From Fibrobacter sp. UWB5 (GTDB taxonomy: Bacteria > Fibrobacterota > Fibrobacteria > Fibrobacterales > Fibrobacteraceae), in the NCBI RefSeq assembly GCF_002210295.1, contig NZ_MWQH01000001.1, positions 966,172 through 1,030,171 of the forward strand: a DNA stretch of 64,000 nt, read 5' to 3'. Below, piece after piece: positions 33,964 to 42,389 of the stretch (its first letter is position 1; every line of letters starts with the position of its first letter). The notes below the pieces were generated by a model. That model was not told the DNA's origin. It made no database searches and saw nothing but the letters and a program-made list of their open reading frames with translations. The position numbers and the translations under genes are program-made.

Positions 33964-34892
33964 AGCACCCCTCGAATGTTGGTCTCGTAGCGTAGCGCTT
34001 TCAAGAAATATTGGACCCTGGTTTTATTGATTTTGAATAGGTCGCAATCGGGATTCTTCGGGTCGGATTTTACGAACCACTGAATTTGCAACAAATTAAT
34101 CCACTGCGAAACATCGGCGTCGGGGAATTTCTCGTGAATGTAGCTGATCCAGTCGGGGCCAGTTTTTTCGGGCGAAACTTCCATGGCCGACAAAAACACG
34201 AGAATCTTTTTCTGCACAATGCTCAGCCTGTAAGGCGCGAATTCCGTTTCGGTTTCCTGGGCTCGGATATAATCCGTAAAAATGTGCAGGAGTTCGGGAT
34301 CGACAATCTTGCAGAACACGCGGTCGCTCTTTTGCGAAAGCTTGATCAGGTGCCTGCGTAAAAGCGACTTGAAATCTTCTTGCGCGGCCGTGGTCGAAAT
34401 CTTGGTCAAGAATGAGTATTCTCGAAGCAGCTCGGCGAGATTGAATTCCGTGTCTTGCGGCTTGTGGCTCAGGTATTCGGCGAGGCTCTTGAGAGAATTC
34501 CTGACGCGAGTCTCGATGGCGGCGCGCTTCAGCAGGTGGGTCTTTGCAGAAAGGTTGCGGATCAGAGCCAGCAGCCAGAGCGGAAGCCGCTTGAGTTCGG
34601 ATTCCATGCACTCTTCGGTAACAAGCGTAATCTTGGAATCCTTGCTAGCCGACAGTTCGTACTTGAACGGTTCACGTTCAAGGAGTGCTGCCACCCCGAC
34701 CAGGTCTCCCGGTCGCATGGTGAATACGACTGAATGGGGCGGAGTCGTTTCGCGGGCAACCAGTTCTCCTTCTTCAAGGATAACGATGCTCCTGTACTCA
34801 CTGCCCGGTGAATAAACGACAAAACCCGCCTTCACGCTTTGGTGCGTGGGCGGGATTAATTGTTGACGCGAGGTTTGTTTCCCCATATTCAT
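33960..34892 (-). CDS. Cyclic nucleotide-binding-fold protein (first of a pair)
   Basis: This 310-aa protein begins with a divergent cNMP-binding fold (FVVYSPGSEYRSIVILEEGEL, MRPGDLVGVAALLEREPFKYELSA). Both the glutamate and the arginine of the phosphate-binding cassette are missing, so it probably does not bind cAMP or cGMP in the usual way. The rest is mostly helical with no clear helix-turn-helix. It shares overall layout with its downstream partner, which its stop overlaps. Translation coupling suggests that the two act together. No strong ribosome binding site is visible before the ATG. Confidence 0.75.
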   Translation of the reverse strand: MNMGKQTSRQQLIPPTHQSVKAGFVVYSPGSEYRSIVILEEGELVARETTPPHSVVFTMRPGDLVGVAALLEREPFKYELSASKDSKITLVTEECMESELKRLPLWLLALIRNLSAKTHLLKRAAIETRVRNSLKSLAEYLSHKPQDTEFNLAELLREYSFLTKISTTAAQEDFKSLLRRHLIKLSQKSDRVFCKIVDPELLHIFTDYIRAQETETEFAPYRLSIVQKKILVFLSAMEVSPEKTGPDWISYIHEKFPDADVSQWINLLQIQWFVKSDPKNPDCDLFKINKTRVQYFLKALRYETNIRGVL

Positions 34893-34922
34893 AGGAACGC
34901 CAAAGCCTCGAAGTAAGCTTGA

Positions 34923-35270
34923 TTAAGCCTGACGTTCGTCGATACGTGCAGCCTTACCGCGGAGGTCGCGCATGTAGTAGATGCGAGCCTGGCGGACCTT
35001 ACCGGCGCGGTCGAGCACGATGGAATCGATGCGGGGGGAGTGGAGCGGGAAAATGCGTTCCACGGCCACGCTGCCGGACATCTTGCGGACGGTGAGAGTT
35101 GCAGAAATACCGGAGTTCTTCTTCTGGATCACGACGCCCTTGAACGGCTGGATACGTTCCTTGGTGCCTTCGATCACCTTCACATTCACGGTGACGGTAT
35201 CGCCAGCGCGGAGTTCAGGAAGGTCGGTCTTCAAGTTTTCGTTATGGATTGCTTCAATGTTCAGGGACAT
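34923..35270 (-). CDS. rplS: 50S ribosomal protein L19
   Basis: L19 sits at the interface of the 30S and 50S subunits. The family pattern is clear: [43 protein letters not shown] and [27 protein letters not shown] ending (here [16 protein letters not shown]). GAGG precedes the ATG. It is the last gene of the rpsP-rimM-trmD-rplS cluster, 15 nt after trmD. Confidence 0.98.
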   Translation of the reverse strand: MSLNIEAIHNENLKTDLPELRAGDTVTVNVKVIEGTKERIQPFKGVVIQKKNSGISATLTVRKMSGSVAVERIFPLHSPRIDSIVLDRAGKVRQARIYYMRDLRGKAARIDERQA

Positions 35271-35285
35271 TTGTGTACCTCGTTT

Positions 35286-35990
35286 TTATTTGATGCCAAA
35301 TTTAGTATCTTCTTCAAGATTTTTAAAGATGTCTGGGCGTCTTTCTTGCGTTCTTTTTAACGATTCTTGGCGCCTCCAGGCTTTAATGTTCGCGTGATGG
35401 CCCGAAAGGAGCACTTCGGGGACCTTTTTTCCTTCAAAAACCTCAGGTCGGGTATAGACCGGCCATCCCAGTACGCCCTGCGCAAAAGAGTCCGTTTCGC
35501 CGGATTCCTTGTTGCCGAGCGCCCCGTCGATGAGTCTCACCACGGCATCCGTCACGAGCATGGCGGGGAGTTCCCCTCCGCTCACGACAAAATCGCCGAT
35601 AGAAATCTCCAAGTCGACCTCGGACTGGCGGATGCGGTCGTCGATTCCCTTGTAGTGCCCGCAGACAAGTACCAGGTGGCTTTCTTTCGAAAGTTCCTTG
35701 GCCATCTTGTGGGTAAAGGGAACCCCGTCTGCAGTCAAGTAGATGACTTTACCGCCGTCTTCCTTGACTCCCGTGCTGCGAATAGCGTTGGCGAGCGGTT
35801 CGGGCCTTAAGACCATTCCCGGTTCGCCGCCATAGGGCACGTCGTCCACCTGGCCGTAATCGTTGATGGCAAAGTCGCGCAGGTAGACGGTGTTGAATTC
35901 CATCAGACCTTTGCTCTGGGCGCGACCCATGATCGATTGCTTCATGGGAGCGAACATCTCGGGGAAGATGGTGATGCAGTCGATTCTCAC
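35286..35990 (-). CDS. trmD: tRNA (guanine37-N1)-methyltransferase
   Basis: TrmD is a SPOUT-class (trefoil knot) enzyme that methylates G37 of tRNAs reading CNN codons. It has IDCITIFPEMF at the N-terminus, LRPEPLANAI, the SAM-binding knot CGHYKGIDDRI, and IGDFVVSGGELPAMLVTDAVVRLIDG. I choose the GTG at 35990, which follows GGAGGAAA and overlaps the rimM stop as GTGA, over a longer GTG start at 36005. This gives 234 aa, a normal length. Confidence 0.96.
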   Translation of the reverse strand: MRIDCITIFPEMFAPMKQSIMGRAQSKGLMEFNTVYLRDFAINDYGQVDDVPYGGEPGMVLRPEPLANAIRSTGVKEDGGKVIYLTADGVPFTHKMAKELSKESHLVLVCGHYKGIDDRIRQSEVDLEISIGDFVVSGGELPAMLVTDAVVRLIDGALGNKESGETDSFAQGVLGWPVYTRPEVFEGKKVPEVLLSGHHANIKAWRRQESLKRTQERRPDIFKNLEEDTKFGIK

Positions 35991-36544
35991 CTTTCCTCCG
36001 GGCACAGGCTCTTGAGGTAGTCTGCGCTGAATACGATGTTCTTGCCATCTTCGTCCACGTCCAAGACGCAGTCGTCTATCCAGGGGGCGAGGATTGTTTT
36101 CGCGGAAAATTCGCGTTGGAAGGCTGCATCGAACTTGACGTGAAATGCGTTCACGGTCGGCAGTTCCTCGACTTCAAGAACTTCGCCGATGTCGCGGCCG
36201 TCTTCCAGTTTTACGCGGAACCCTTCCAGGTCGTCCAGGTAATATTCACCTTCGGGGGCGGGGAGCCTCTCCGATTCGGGAATCATTACGTCTGCATTCA
36301 CGAAATGGGTGAGCGATTCCGGCGTATCGTACCCCTTGAACTTGAGTAACCACAGATTGTTTGCAAGCCTGGAATCTTCCAGAGTCAATTGGACCTGTTC
36401 ACCATTGGTCTTCTTTAGCATCACATCCTTAAGCTTCTCGTGACGTGTTAGGTCGTGAGTGAACGGCATCGCCTTGATGTAGCCCTTGACGCCATGAGTG
36501 CGCATGAGCTGGCATACGGTGATGTATTCTTCGGATTCAGACAT
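35987..36544 (-). CDS. rimM: 16S rRNA processing protein RimM
   Basis: RimM assists maturation of the 30S subunit head and binds S19. The N-terminal beta domain shows the family pattern (TVCQLMRTHGVKGYIKAMPFT, VNADVMIPESERLP) and the PRC-barrel part has EYYLDDLEGFRVKLEDGRDIGEVLEV, then ILAPWIDDCVLDVDEDGKNIVF. The start is the ATG at 36544 (MSESEEYITVC). The longer open frame begins at an unlikely TTG. It is separated from rpsP by a terminator-like hairpin and overlaps trmD by four bases. Confidence 0.93.
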   Translation of the reverse strand: MSESEEYITVCQLMRTHGVKGYIKAMPFTHDLTRHEKLKDVMLKKTNGEQVQLTLEDSRLANNLWLLKFKGYDTPESLTHFVNADVMIPESERLPAPEGEYYLDDLEGFRVKLEDGRDIGEVLEVEELPTVNAFHVKFDAAFQREFSAKTILAPWIDDCVLDVDEDGKNIVFSADYLKSLCPEER

Positions 36545-36610
36545 GAAAGACTTAGTGGGGTTTTGAATCAGTGGAAGGCGGTTGCCCTTGTTCAAGCGGT
36601 TTTTGCTGCA

Positions 36611-36642
36611 TAAAAAAGTCCCGCGTTGTTTGGCGCGAGACT
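36611..36642 (-). terminator. Terminator or attenuator between rpsP and rimM
   Basis: On the minus strand AGTC-CGCG pairs with CGCG-GACT, followed by T6. It would reduce transcription of rimM-trmD-rplS relative to rpsP. Confidence 0.65.
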
Positions 36643-36658
36643 CTTTATAAAGCGAAAA

Positions 36659-37102
36659 TTATGCTTCGGCGGCAGGAGCTTCAGCGGCCGGTGCTTCGGC
36701 AGCGGCAGCAGCTTCAGCAGCAGCGGCTTCCTTGGCAGCCTTTTCAGCTTCGATCTTGGCGAGAGCCTTAGGACCGAGCTTGGCCTTCTTGGCCTTTTCA
36801 GCACGCGGAGTAGCGGTCTTGCCTTCGATAGAACGGCCAGCGCGGATTTCGTGGAACAAGTCCATGATGCCGACCTTCTTGAGGAGGCTGCGAACGGTGT
36901 CAGACGGCTGTGCACCGGTCTGGAGCCACTTGAGGACCTTTTCCTGTTCGAACTTGATTTCCGGAGTCTTGGAATTCGGGTTGTAGAAACCCACCTGTTC
37001 GATAAAGCTATCGTCGCGAGCCTTGCGGGAATCAATCACCACGGCGCGGTAGATGGGGTTGTGACGCTTGCCGAAACGAGCGAGACGGATAACGGTTGCC
37101 AT
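36659..37102 (-). CDS. rpsP: 30S ribosomal protein S16 with Ala-rich tail
   Basis: The first ~80 residues are typical S16 (MATVIRLARFGKRHNPIYRAVVIDSRKARD, GFYNPNSK, QTGAQPSDTVRSLLKK). An extra ~65 residues follow: a Lys-rich helix, then an Ala/Glu/Pro-rich tail, roughly doubling the usual C-terminal length. AAGAGG lies before the ATG, and a TATATTT at 37168-37174 on the minus strand is a probable -10 element with a ~65-nt leader. It heads the rpsP-rimM-trmD-rplS operon. Confidence 0.97.
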   Translation of the reverse strand: MATVIRLARFGKRHNPIYRAVVIDSRKARDDSFIEQVGFYNPNSKTPEIKFEQEKVLKWLQTGAQPSDTVRSLLKKVGIMDLFHEIRAGRSIEGKTATPRAEKAKKAKLGPKALAKIEAEKAAKEAAAAEAAAAAEAPAAEAPAAEA

Positions 37103-37327
37103 TTTAACCTCTTATTTGTTTGTTTCCCTTTTGCAGGGAAATGGGGTTTGTTTTATTGTTTTGGGCCAAATATAGCAAAAGAATCTTGTTTGTAAAGGAT
37201 GGCAATGTAAAATTTTTCCGTTCTTTACGAACAAACTAACGTAATTTTAGGGGTTTTGGTCCGCAAAAAAGGCGTGAAAACGCAGTTTTTCGGTAAATTT
37301 CGCCAATTTTGGGACGTGAATAGCAAA

Positions 37328-37351
37328 CGCCCCCGGGCTTTGCCGGGGGCG
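37328..37351 (-). terminator. Terminator after purF
   Basis: A perfect 9-bp inverted repeat (CGCCCCCGG / CCGGGGGCG) lies 27 nt downstream of the purF stop. The T run is weak. Confidence 0.65.
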
Positions 37352-37378
37352 CTTGAAAGTCCTTAATCGAGGGCTGAA

Positions 37379-38845
37379 CTACTCTTTATCCTTGTCTTCA
37401 CTGTGGCATGGGCAGTGGTAGCAGTCACCCGTTTCGGCGTAGTCCTTACCGCTCCAGCAGTAGGTGCAGAGCTGTTCGGCAGGGAGGCCGATGGCGTGAA
37501 TCAGGTCGTCGATGCGCTGGAACGCGAGAGTCGTCAGGTTCAGCTTCTGGCGGATGTATTCCACCATTCCCTTGTAGGCTTCGCCATCCGGATCGGTGTA
37601 CTTGTCCAAATCGGGATTCTCGCCTTCCTGGTCGCGGATGTAGCGACGGGTAATCAGGTCGTATTCGTTCTTGGAACGGGAGAAGTTGATGAACTTACAG
37701 GGGAAAACCAGCGGCGGGCATGCGATACGCATGTGGGTTTCTTTACAGCCCAGGGAGTAGAGCTTCTGAGCCTGCTTACCGAGCTGCGTGCCGCGCACGA
37801 TGGAGTCGTCGCAGAACACCAGGCGGCGGTCCTTGATGAGTCCCGGAATCGGAATCAATTTCATGGAAGCCACGCGTTCGCGCTGCTTCTGGTCTTGCGG
37901 CATAAAGGAACGGGCCCAAGTCGGCGTGTACTTCACGAACGGGCGGGCGAACTTGATGCCGGCTTCGTGTGCGTAACCGAGGGCGTGGGACGTACCGGAG
38001 TCAGGAATACCGCAGGCGGCGTCTGCTTCGGTAGGAGTACGCTTTGCAAGTGCGGAACCGCAGCGGTAGCGGGTCATTTCCACATTGCGACCTTCGTAAG
38101 TGGATGCCGGGTAGCCATAGTAAACCCAGAGGAAGGAGCAGATGGCCATCTTCTTGCCCGGAGCGACGAGAGTCTTGTCGCCATCCGGTGTGAGTTCGGC
38201 GATTTCGCCCGGACCCATGTCGCGGACGTATTCAAAGCCGAGGTTGTGGAGAGCGCAGCTTTCTTGCAGGGCGATCATGGCGCCTTCCTTCTTGCCGAGC
38301 ACGATTGCCGTACGGCCCCACTTGTCGCGGCTGGCGTAGAACTTGCCGGTTTCGTCCATCAGAAGAACGGAACAGCTACCCTTGATTTTTTCTTGGACGT
38401 ACTTGAGACCGTCGACGATGGAGTCTTGTGTAGCGATCAGGGCGGACACCACTTCGGTCGGTCCGACCATTCCGCTGGTCGTGGAGTACTGGAGCTGCAT
38501 GCAGTTGTTCTTGAACAGCTCGTTCTTGATTTCTTCGATATTCGTAATCAAGCCGACAGTTACGATGGCGAACGTGCCGAGCTTGGAGGTCATGACGAGC
38601 GGCTGCGGGTCCGTATCCGAGATAACACCGATACCGACATTGCCTGCGAACGAAGGCAGGTCGTGTTCGAACTTGCTGCGGAACGGGGTGTTCTGGATAT
38701 TGTGGATTGAACGATGGAAGTGTCCGTTAGCCTTGAGAACAGCCAAACCGCCACGGTGGGTTCCCAGGTGTGAATGGTAGTCGGTTCCGAAGAAGAGATC
38801 ACTTACGCAATCTTCTTTAGAAACAACTCCGCAAAAGCCGCCCAT
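37379..38845 (-). CDS. purF: Amidophosphoribosyltransferase
   Basis: PurF makes phosphoribosylamine from PRPP and glutamine, the first step of purine synthesis. The nucleophile is Cys5 in MGGFCGVV, so four residues must be removed for it to become N-terminal. The PRPP site is VFCDDSIVRGTQL. Possible [4Fe-4S] ligands as in the Bacillus-type enzyme are the Cys in MAICSFLW, the Cys in VFPCKF and the CTYC pair near the end. An extra Cys-rich tail (CYHCPCH) follows. AAGGAG precedes the ATG. A terminator lies downstream and no other pur genes are adjacent. Confidence 0.92.
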   Translation of the reverse strand: MGGFCGVVSKEDCVSDLFFGTDYHSHLGTHRGGLAVLKANGHFHRSIHNIQNTPFRSKFEHDLPSFAGNVGIGVISDTDPQPLVMTSKLGTFAIVTVGLITNIEEIKNELFKNNCMQLQYSTTSGMVGPTEVVSALIATQDSIVDGLKYVQEKIKGSCSVLLMDETGKFYASRDKWGRTAIVLGKKEGAMIALQESCALHNLGFEYVRDMGPGEIAELTPDGDKTLVAPGKKMAICSFLWVYYGYPASTYEGRNVEMTRYRCGSALAKRTPTEADAACGIPDSGTSHALGYAHEAGIKFARPFVKYTPTWARSFMPQDQKQRERVASMKLIPIPGLIKDRRLVFCDDSIVRGTQLGKQAQKLYSLGCKETHMRIACPPLVFPCKFINFSRSKNEYDLITRRYIRDQEGENPDLDKYTDPDGEAYKGMVEYIRQKLNLTTLAFQRIDDLIHAIGLPAEQLCTYCWSGKDYAETGDCYHCPCHSEDKDKE

Positions 38846-39076
38846 ATGTACTCCTTGAGTGATTGGGGAAAATTTGGCTTAAAAAGTAGAAATTTTGCGA
38901 GATATGTTGGAATAAAATTCCTTATTATTGCTTTCCAAGAAAAATACAATCAAGATATAAATGGGGTTTAGGGCGCTTAAAGCGCAATTCGAAGTGAACG
39001 CATGTGCATTCTCTTGTCGGAAGGCGGCCATATCTAGATTTTTTTGTAGGAAAATTCTATTTGCAACGCCCTCTTG

Positions 39077-39096
39077 TTAAAATAATGTTATTTTAA
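39077..39096. promoter_or_regulatory. 20-bp palindrome upstream of the diguanylate cyclase gene
   Basis: TTAAAATAA and TTATTTTAA flank TG as a perfect 9-2-9 inverted repeat, 30 nt before the ATG at 39127. It is AT-only in both arms and could be a dimeric regulator site. Confidence 0.45.
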
Positions 39097-39126
39097 TGGT
39101 ATCTTGATTTTGCTTTGGACCTGTTT

Positions 39127-40503
39127 ATGAATTCGCTTTTGTCCATTGATGATGTGTCGCTTGCTCTATCGCTCGATTACGAGTGCGTGTTTTTTGTCGA
39201 TATCGAAAGTGACAACTATGCCATGTTCGCATTTGGCGGGAATCATAAAAATCTGGAATTGAGTGAAACCAGCAATTTTTGGGCGGATTCCCGAGTAAAC
39301 CTCGAAACGGTTATTTATAAAGACGACAGAGAATGGTTTGCTCAAAACATAGCCGACAAGGAATCGCTGATTGCCTCGGTGCAAGACGGTAAAGCCTTTA
39401 GAGGAAAGTACCGTATTATGGCAGGGGATAAACCTGTCTGGTATTCCATAAAGGTGGTTCTTGGGCGTGCGGAACAACGCAATTACCTGATTATCGGAGT
39501 GACCAATATCGATACCCAGGAACGTGAACGCTTGGCTCTTGAACAAAAAGCGACCAAGAGTGAACTTTATGGCCAAATCGTGATGGCTCTTGCCGAACGC
39601 TACGATGCCCTTTATATGGTCGATTTGGATACGAACCATTATGCGCTGTACAAGAGTGAACGGGTGTTCTGCGAATTGAGCGTGGCACTCGAAGGCGAAG
39701 ATTTCTTTAACCAGCTGAAAAAGGATGCTTTAAACGTCGTTTACAAAGAAGATATTCCCTTGATTGTGAATGCTTTGGATAGGCGTACGCTTTTAAAGGA
39801 ACTTGATGATAATGGAGTGTTTTCGTTGACGTACCGCCTGAACACTCCGAAAGGACCTTTGTATGTAAACATGGTGGCGGTTTATGCCGATAAAAAGCAT
39901 GTTGTTATCAGCGTGACCAATATTGATGCTCAGGTTCGCCGCGAACAAAAAATCAGGGAAGAGGTGAGCGCTGCTTACGAAAAGGCTCGTCGCGACGATT
40001 TGACCGGGATTAAGAATAAGACCGCATATGGTGAATTTGAAGCCAAACTGAACCAGCAAATCCAGTCGGGCGAAAACGTGAAATTCGCAATCGCCTTGTG
40101 CGATGTAAACGGTTTAAAGACGGTGAACGATACGCTGGGGCACATTGCCGGTGACGAATATATTCGCTCGGCCAGTAGGCTTGTGTGCCAGACTTTTGCC
40201 CATAGCCCGGTGTTCCGTATTGGTGGCGATGAATTTGTTGCGATTCTGCGTGGTTCCGATTTCGAAAACCGTGAAAAACTGGAAAAGGAATTTACTGAAG
40301 CGATTGAGAAAAACGTTGACAAACATAAGGTTGTGGTTGCTTGTGGAATTTCTGTATTTGACAAGGAACATGACAAGGATGTTTCGTCTGTCTTTGAACG
40401 AGCCGATGCGCTCATGTATAAAAACAAAGTGCGCATGAAGAATGGGCATGATGAAATTATCGGAACGATTATTCAATCGATTGGAGCCAAATTAACTAAT
40501 TAG
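39127..40503 (+). CDS. Diguanylate cyclase with two sensory-like N-terminal domains
   Basis: The C-terminal ~170 residues form a GGDEF domain: DDLTGIKNKTAYGEFE, IALCDVNGLKTVNDTLGHIAGDEYI and the active-site RIGGDEFVAIL. It should make c-di-GMP. No RxxD inhibitory site lies just before GGDEF. Residues 1-280 contain two similar PAS-like units, each ending in a phrase of the form (G/S)VTNIDxQ(E/V)R (about residues 129 and 262). There is no membrane segment, so it is cytoplasmic. The start is the ATG at 39127; a TTG at 39115 is the alternative. A palindrome lies upstream and a terminator downstream. Confidence 0.9.
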   Translation: MNSLLSIDDVSLALSLDYECVFFVDIESDNYAMFAFGGNHKNLELSETSNFWADSRVNLETVIYKDDREWFAQNIADKESLIASVQDGKAFRGKYRIMAGDKPVWYSIKVVLGRAEQRNYLIIGVTNIDTQERERLALEQKATKSELYGQIVMALAERYDALYMVDLDTNHYALYKSERVFCELSVALEGEDFFNQLKKDALNVVYKEDIPLIVNALDRRTLLKELDDNGVFSLTYRLNTPKGPLYVNMVAVYADKKHVVISVTNIDAQVRREQKIREEVSAAYEKARRDDLTGIKNKTAYGEFEAKLNQQIQSGENVKFAIALCDVNGLKTVNDTLGHIAGDEYIRSASRLVCQTFAHSPVFRIGGDEFVAILRGSDFENREKLEKEFTEAIEKNVDKHKVVVACGISVFDKEHDKDVSSVFERADALMYKNKVRMKNGHDEIIGTIIQSIGAKLTN

Positions 40504-40533
40504 AGCCTTGCCGTGCTCTTCATGGTAGATTGC

Positions 40534-40571
40534 AACGTCATAGCATTACCCGCAATGACGTTCTTTTTTTT
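40534..40571 (+). terminator. Terminator after the diguanylate cyclase gene
   Basis: AACGTCAT (40534-40541) and ATGACGTT (40555-40562) pair, followed by a long T run. Confidence 0.8.
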
Positions 40572-40617
40572 ATTTTTGTGCAGATAATTTTTATGATTTT
40601 CTAGATGGACAAAAAAG

Positions 40618-42102
40618 ATGTTTAAAGTAGGGTTTGATAACGACGCGTACCTGAGGACGCAGTCCGAAAAGATTGCCGAGCGCATTGCGAAGTTCGGCGG
40701 AAAACTTTATCTGGAATTTGGCGGAAAACTGTTCGATGACCATCACGCATCCCGCGTGTTGCCTGGCTTTGCGCCCGACAGTAAAATCCGCATGCTCGAA
40801 AAGCTCAAGGACAAGGCCGAAGTGATTATCGCCATTAACGCCGGCGATATCGAAAAGAACAAGGTCCGCGGCGACTTGGGCATTACCTACGATCAAGATG
40901 TCTTGCGCCTGATTGATGCCTTCCGCGGTTACGGTCTTTATGTGAGCTCCGTGGTATTGACTCGCTGGCAAGAACAGCCGAGTGCTGTTGCCTATCAGAA
41001 AAAGCTTGAAGATCTTGGCCTCAAGGTTTATCGTCATTACCCGATTGCGGGTTACCCGAGCAACATTCCGCTGGTGGTGAGCGACGACGGTTACGGCAAG
41101 AATGAATTTGTTGAAACCTCTCGCGAACTTGTGGTGGTGACGGCTCCGGGTCCCGGAAGTGGAAAGATGGCTGTGTGCCTTTCGCAGATTTACCACGAAA
41201 ACAAGCGTGGCGTGAAGGCCGGCTACGCCAAGTTCGAGACCTTCCCGATTTGGAACATTCCGCTCAAGCACCCGGTGAACCTCGCATACGAAGCCGCCAC
41301 CGCCGACTTGAACGATGTGAACATGATTGACCCGTTCCACTTGGAAGCATACGGACAGACGACTATCAACTACAACCGCGACGTGGAAATCTTCCCGGTG
41401 CTTAACGCCCTGTTTACCCGCATTCTCGGTGAATCTCCGTACAAGAGCCCGACCGATATGGGCGTGAACATGGCCGGCAACTGCATTGTCGATGACGATG
41501 CTGTTTGCGAAGCGGCCCGTCAGGAAATCATCCGTCGCTACTACAACACGCTTTGCGACGTGCGTAAGGGCAACGCCGACAAGGACCAAGTTTACAAGCA
41601 GGAACTGATTATGGAACAGGCCCAGATCAGTACTGCAAACCGTCCGGTGATTGCGGCTGCTGTCAAGAAGGCCGAAGAAACCGAAGGCCCGGCTGTCGCA
41701 ATTCAGTTGAACGATGGCGCCATCATTACGGGCAAGACATCTTCGCTGCTCGGCGCCTCTTCTGCAATGCTCTTGGATGCGCTCAAGCACCTGGCCGGAA
41801 TCCCCGACGAAGTGCGCCTGCTTTCGCCGATGGTGATTGAACCGATTCAGAACCTGAAGACCAAGCAGCTCGGCCACAAGAACCCGCGCCTGCACATGGA
41901 CGAAGTCCTGGTCGCGCTTTCTGTTTGCGCCCTCACGGATTACAACGCCAAGATTGCCATGGAAAAATTGCCGGAACTCCGCCACTGCGAAGTGCATTCC
42001 AGCGTGATTCTGTCGCAGGTCGATGTGGGCGTGTTCCGTCGCCTCGGCGTAAATCTGACTACGGAACCTACTTATCAGACAAGTAAGCTCTATCACGGGT
42101 AA
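40618..42102 (+). CDS. DUF1846 family protein
   Basis: This 494-aa cytoplasmic protein belongs to the DUF1846 family, conserved in Firmicutes and scattered elsewhere. Typical blocks are FDNDAYLRTQSEKIAERI, KLYLEFGGKLFDDHHASRVLPGF, the Walker-like VTAPGPGSGKMAVCLSQIYHE near residue 180, FPIWNIPLKHPVNLAYEAATADL and PTDMGVNMAG. The GPGSGK stretch suggests phosphate or nucleotide binding. The biochemical role of the family is not established. It stands alone between the diguanylate cyclase and a repeat-rich spacer. Confidence 0.9.
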   Translation: MFKVGFDNDAYLRTQSEKIAERIAKFGGKLYLEFGGKLFDDHHASRVLPGFAPDSKIRMLEKLKDKAEVIIAINAGDIEKNKVRGDLGITYDQDVLRLIDAFRGYGLYVSSVVLTRWQEQPSAVAYQKKLEDLGLKVYRHYPIAGYPSNIPLVVSDDGYGKNEFVETSRELVVVTAPGPGSGKMAVCLSQIYHENKRGVKAGYAKFETFPIWNIPLKHPVNLAYEAATADLNDVNMIDPFHLEAYGQTTINYNRDVEIFPVLNALFTRILGESPYKSPTDMGVNMAGNCIVDDDAVCEAARQEIIRRYYNTLCDVRKGNADKDQVYKQELIMEQAQISTANRPVIAAAVKKAEETEGPAVAIQLNDGAIITGKTSSLLGASSAMLLDALKHLAGIPDEVRLLSPMVIEPIQNLKTKQLGHKNPRLHMDEVLVALSVCALTDYNAKIAMEKLPELRHCEVHSSVILSQVDVGVFRRLGVNLTTEPTYQTSKLYHG

Positions 42103-42125
42103 CAAATGCGTAAATCGAGTGTCGC

Positions 42126-42283
42126 GCCCATGCTTGCATGGGCATGACCGAGATTAGCATTTGGCGATTGAGCGTAGCGAAAGCGCAAAAAGCCGGTTTA
42201 GCTTCGCCTAGCTGCGTTCTCGCCCCACTCGTCGTACTATTTGTACGCCTTCGGGGGCTGCGGCCTGGCTTTGCTTGCTAATC
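42126..42283. repeat. Inverted-repeat element between DUF1846 and the terminator
   Basis: GCCCATGC/GCATGGGC (42126-42143, TT loop) is followed by a ~130-bp block bounded by GATTAGCA (42152-42159) and TGCTAATC (42276-42283). Inside are CGTAC/GTACG and several GC-rich short palindromes. No ORF is likely here. It looks like a non-coding miniature element or remnant. Confidence 0.55.
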
Positions 42284-42323
42284 CAACTTTTTTATTTCGA
42301 TTGAAGAGAATGTTTTAAAAACG

Positions 42324-42355
42324 AAAAAAAGTCGCGACACTGTCGCGACTTTTTA
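42324..42355. terminator. Bidirectional terminator
   Basis: A perfect inverted repeat, AAAAAGTCGCGAC / GTCGCGACTTTTT, with A and T tails on both sides, lies between the DUF1846 gene and the convergent minus-strand gene. Confidence 0.85.
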
Positions 42356-42389
42356 GCTTGTATGCAATTACTTCGTTTGCTTGGAAGAA

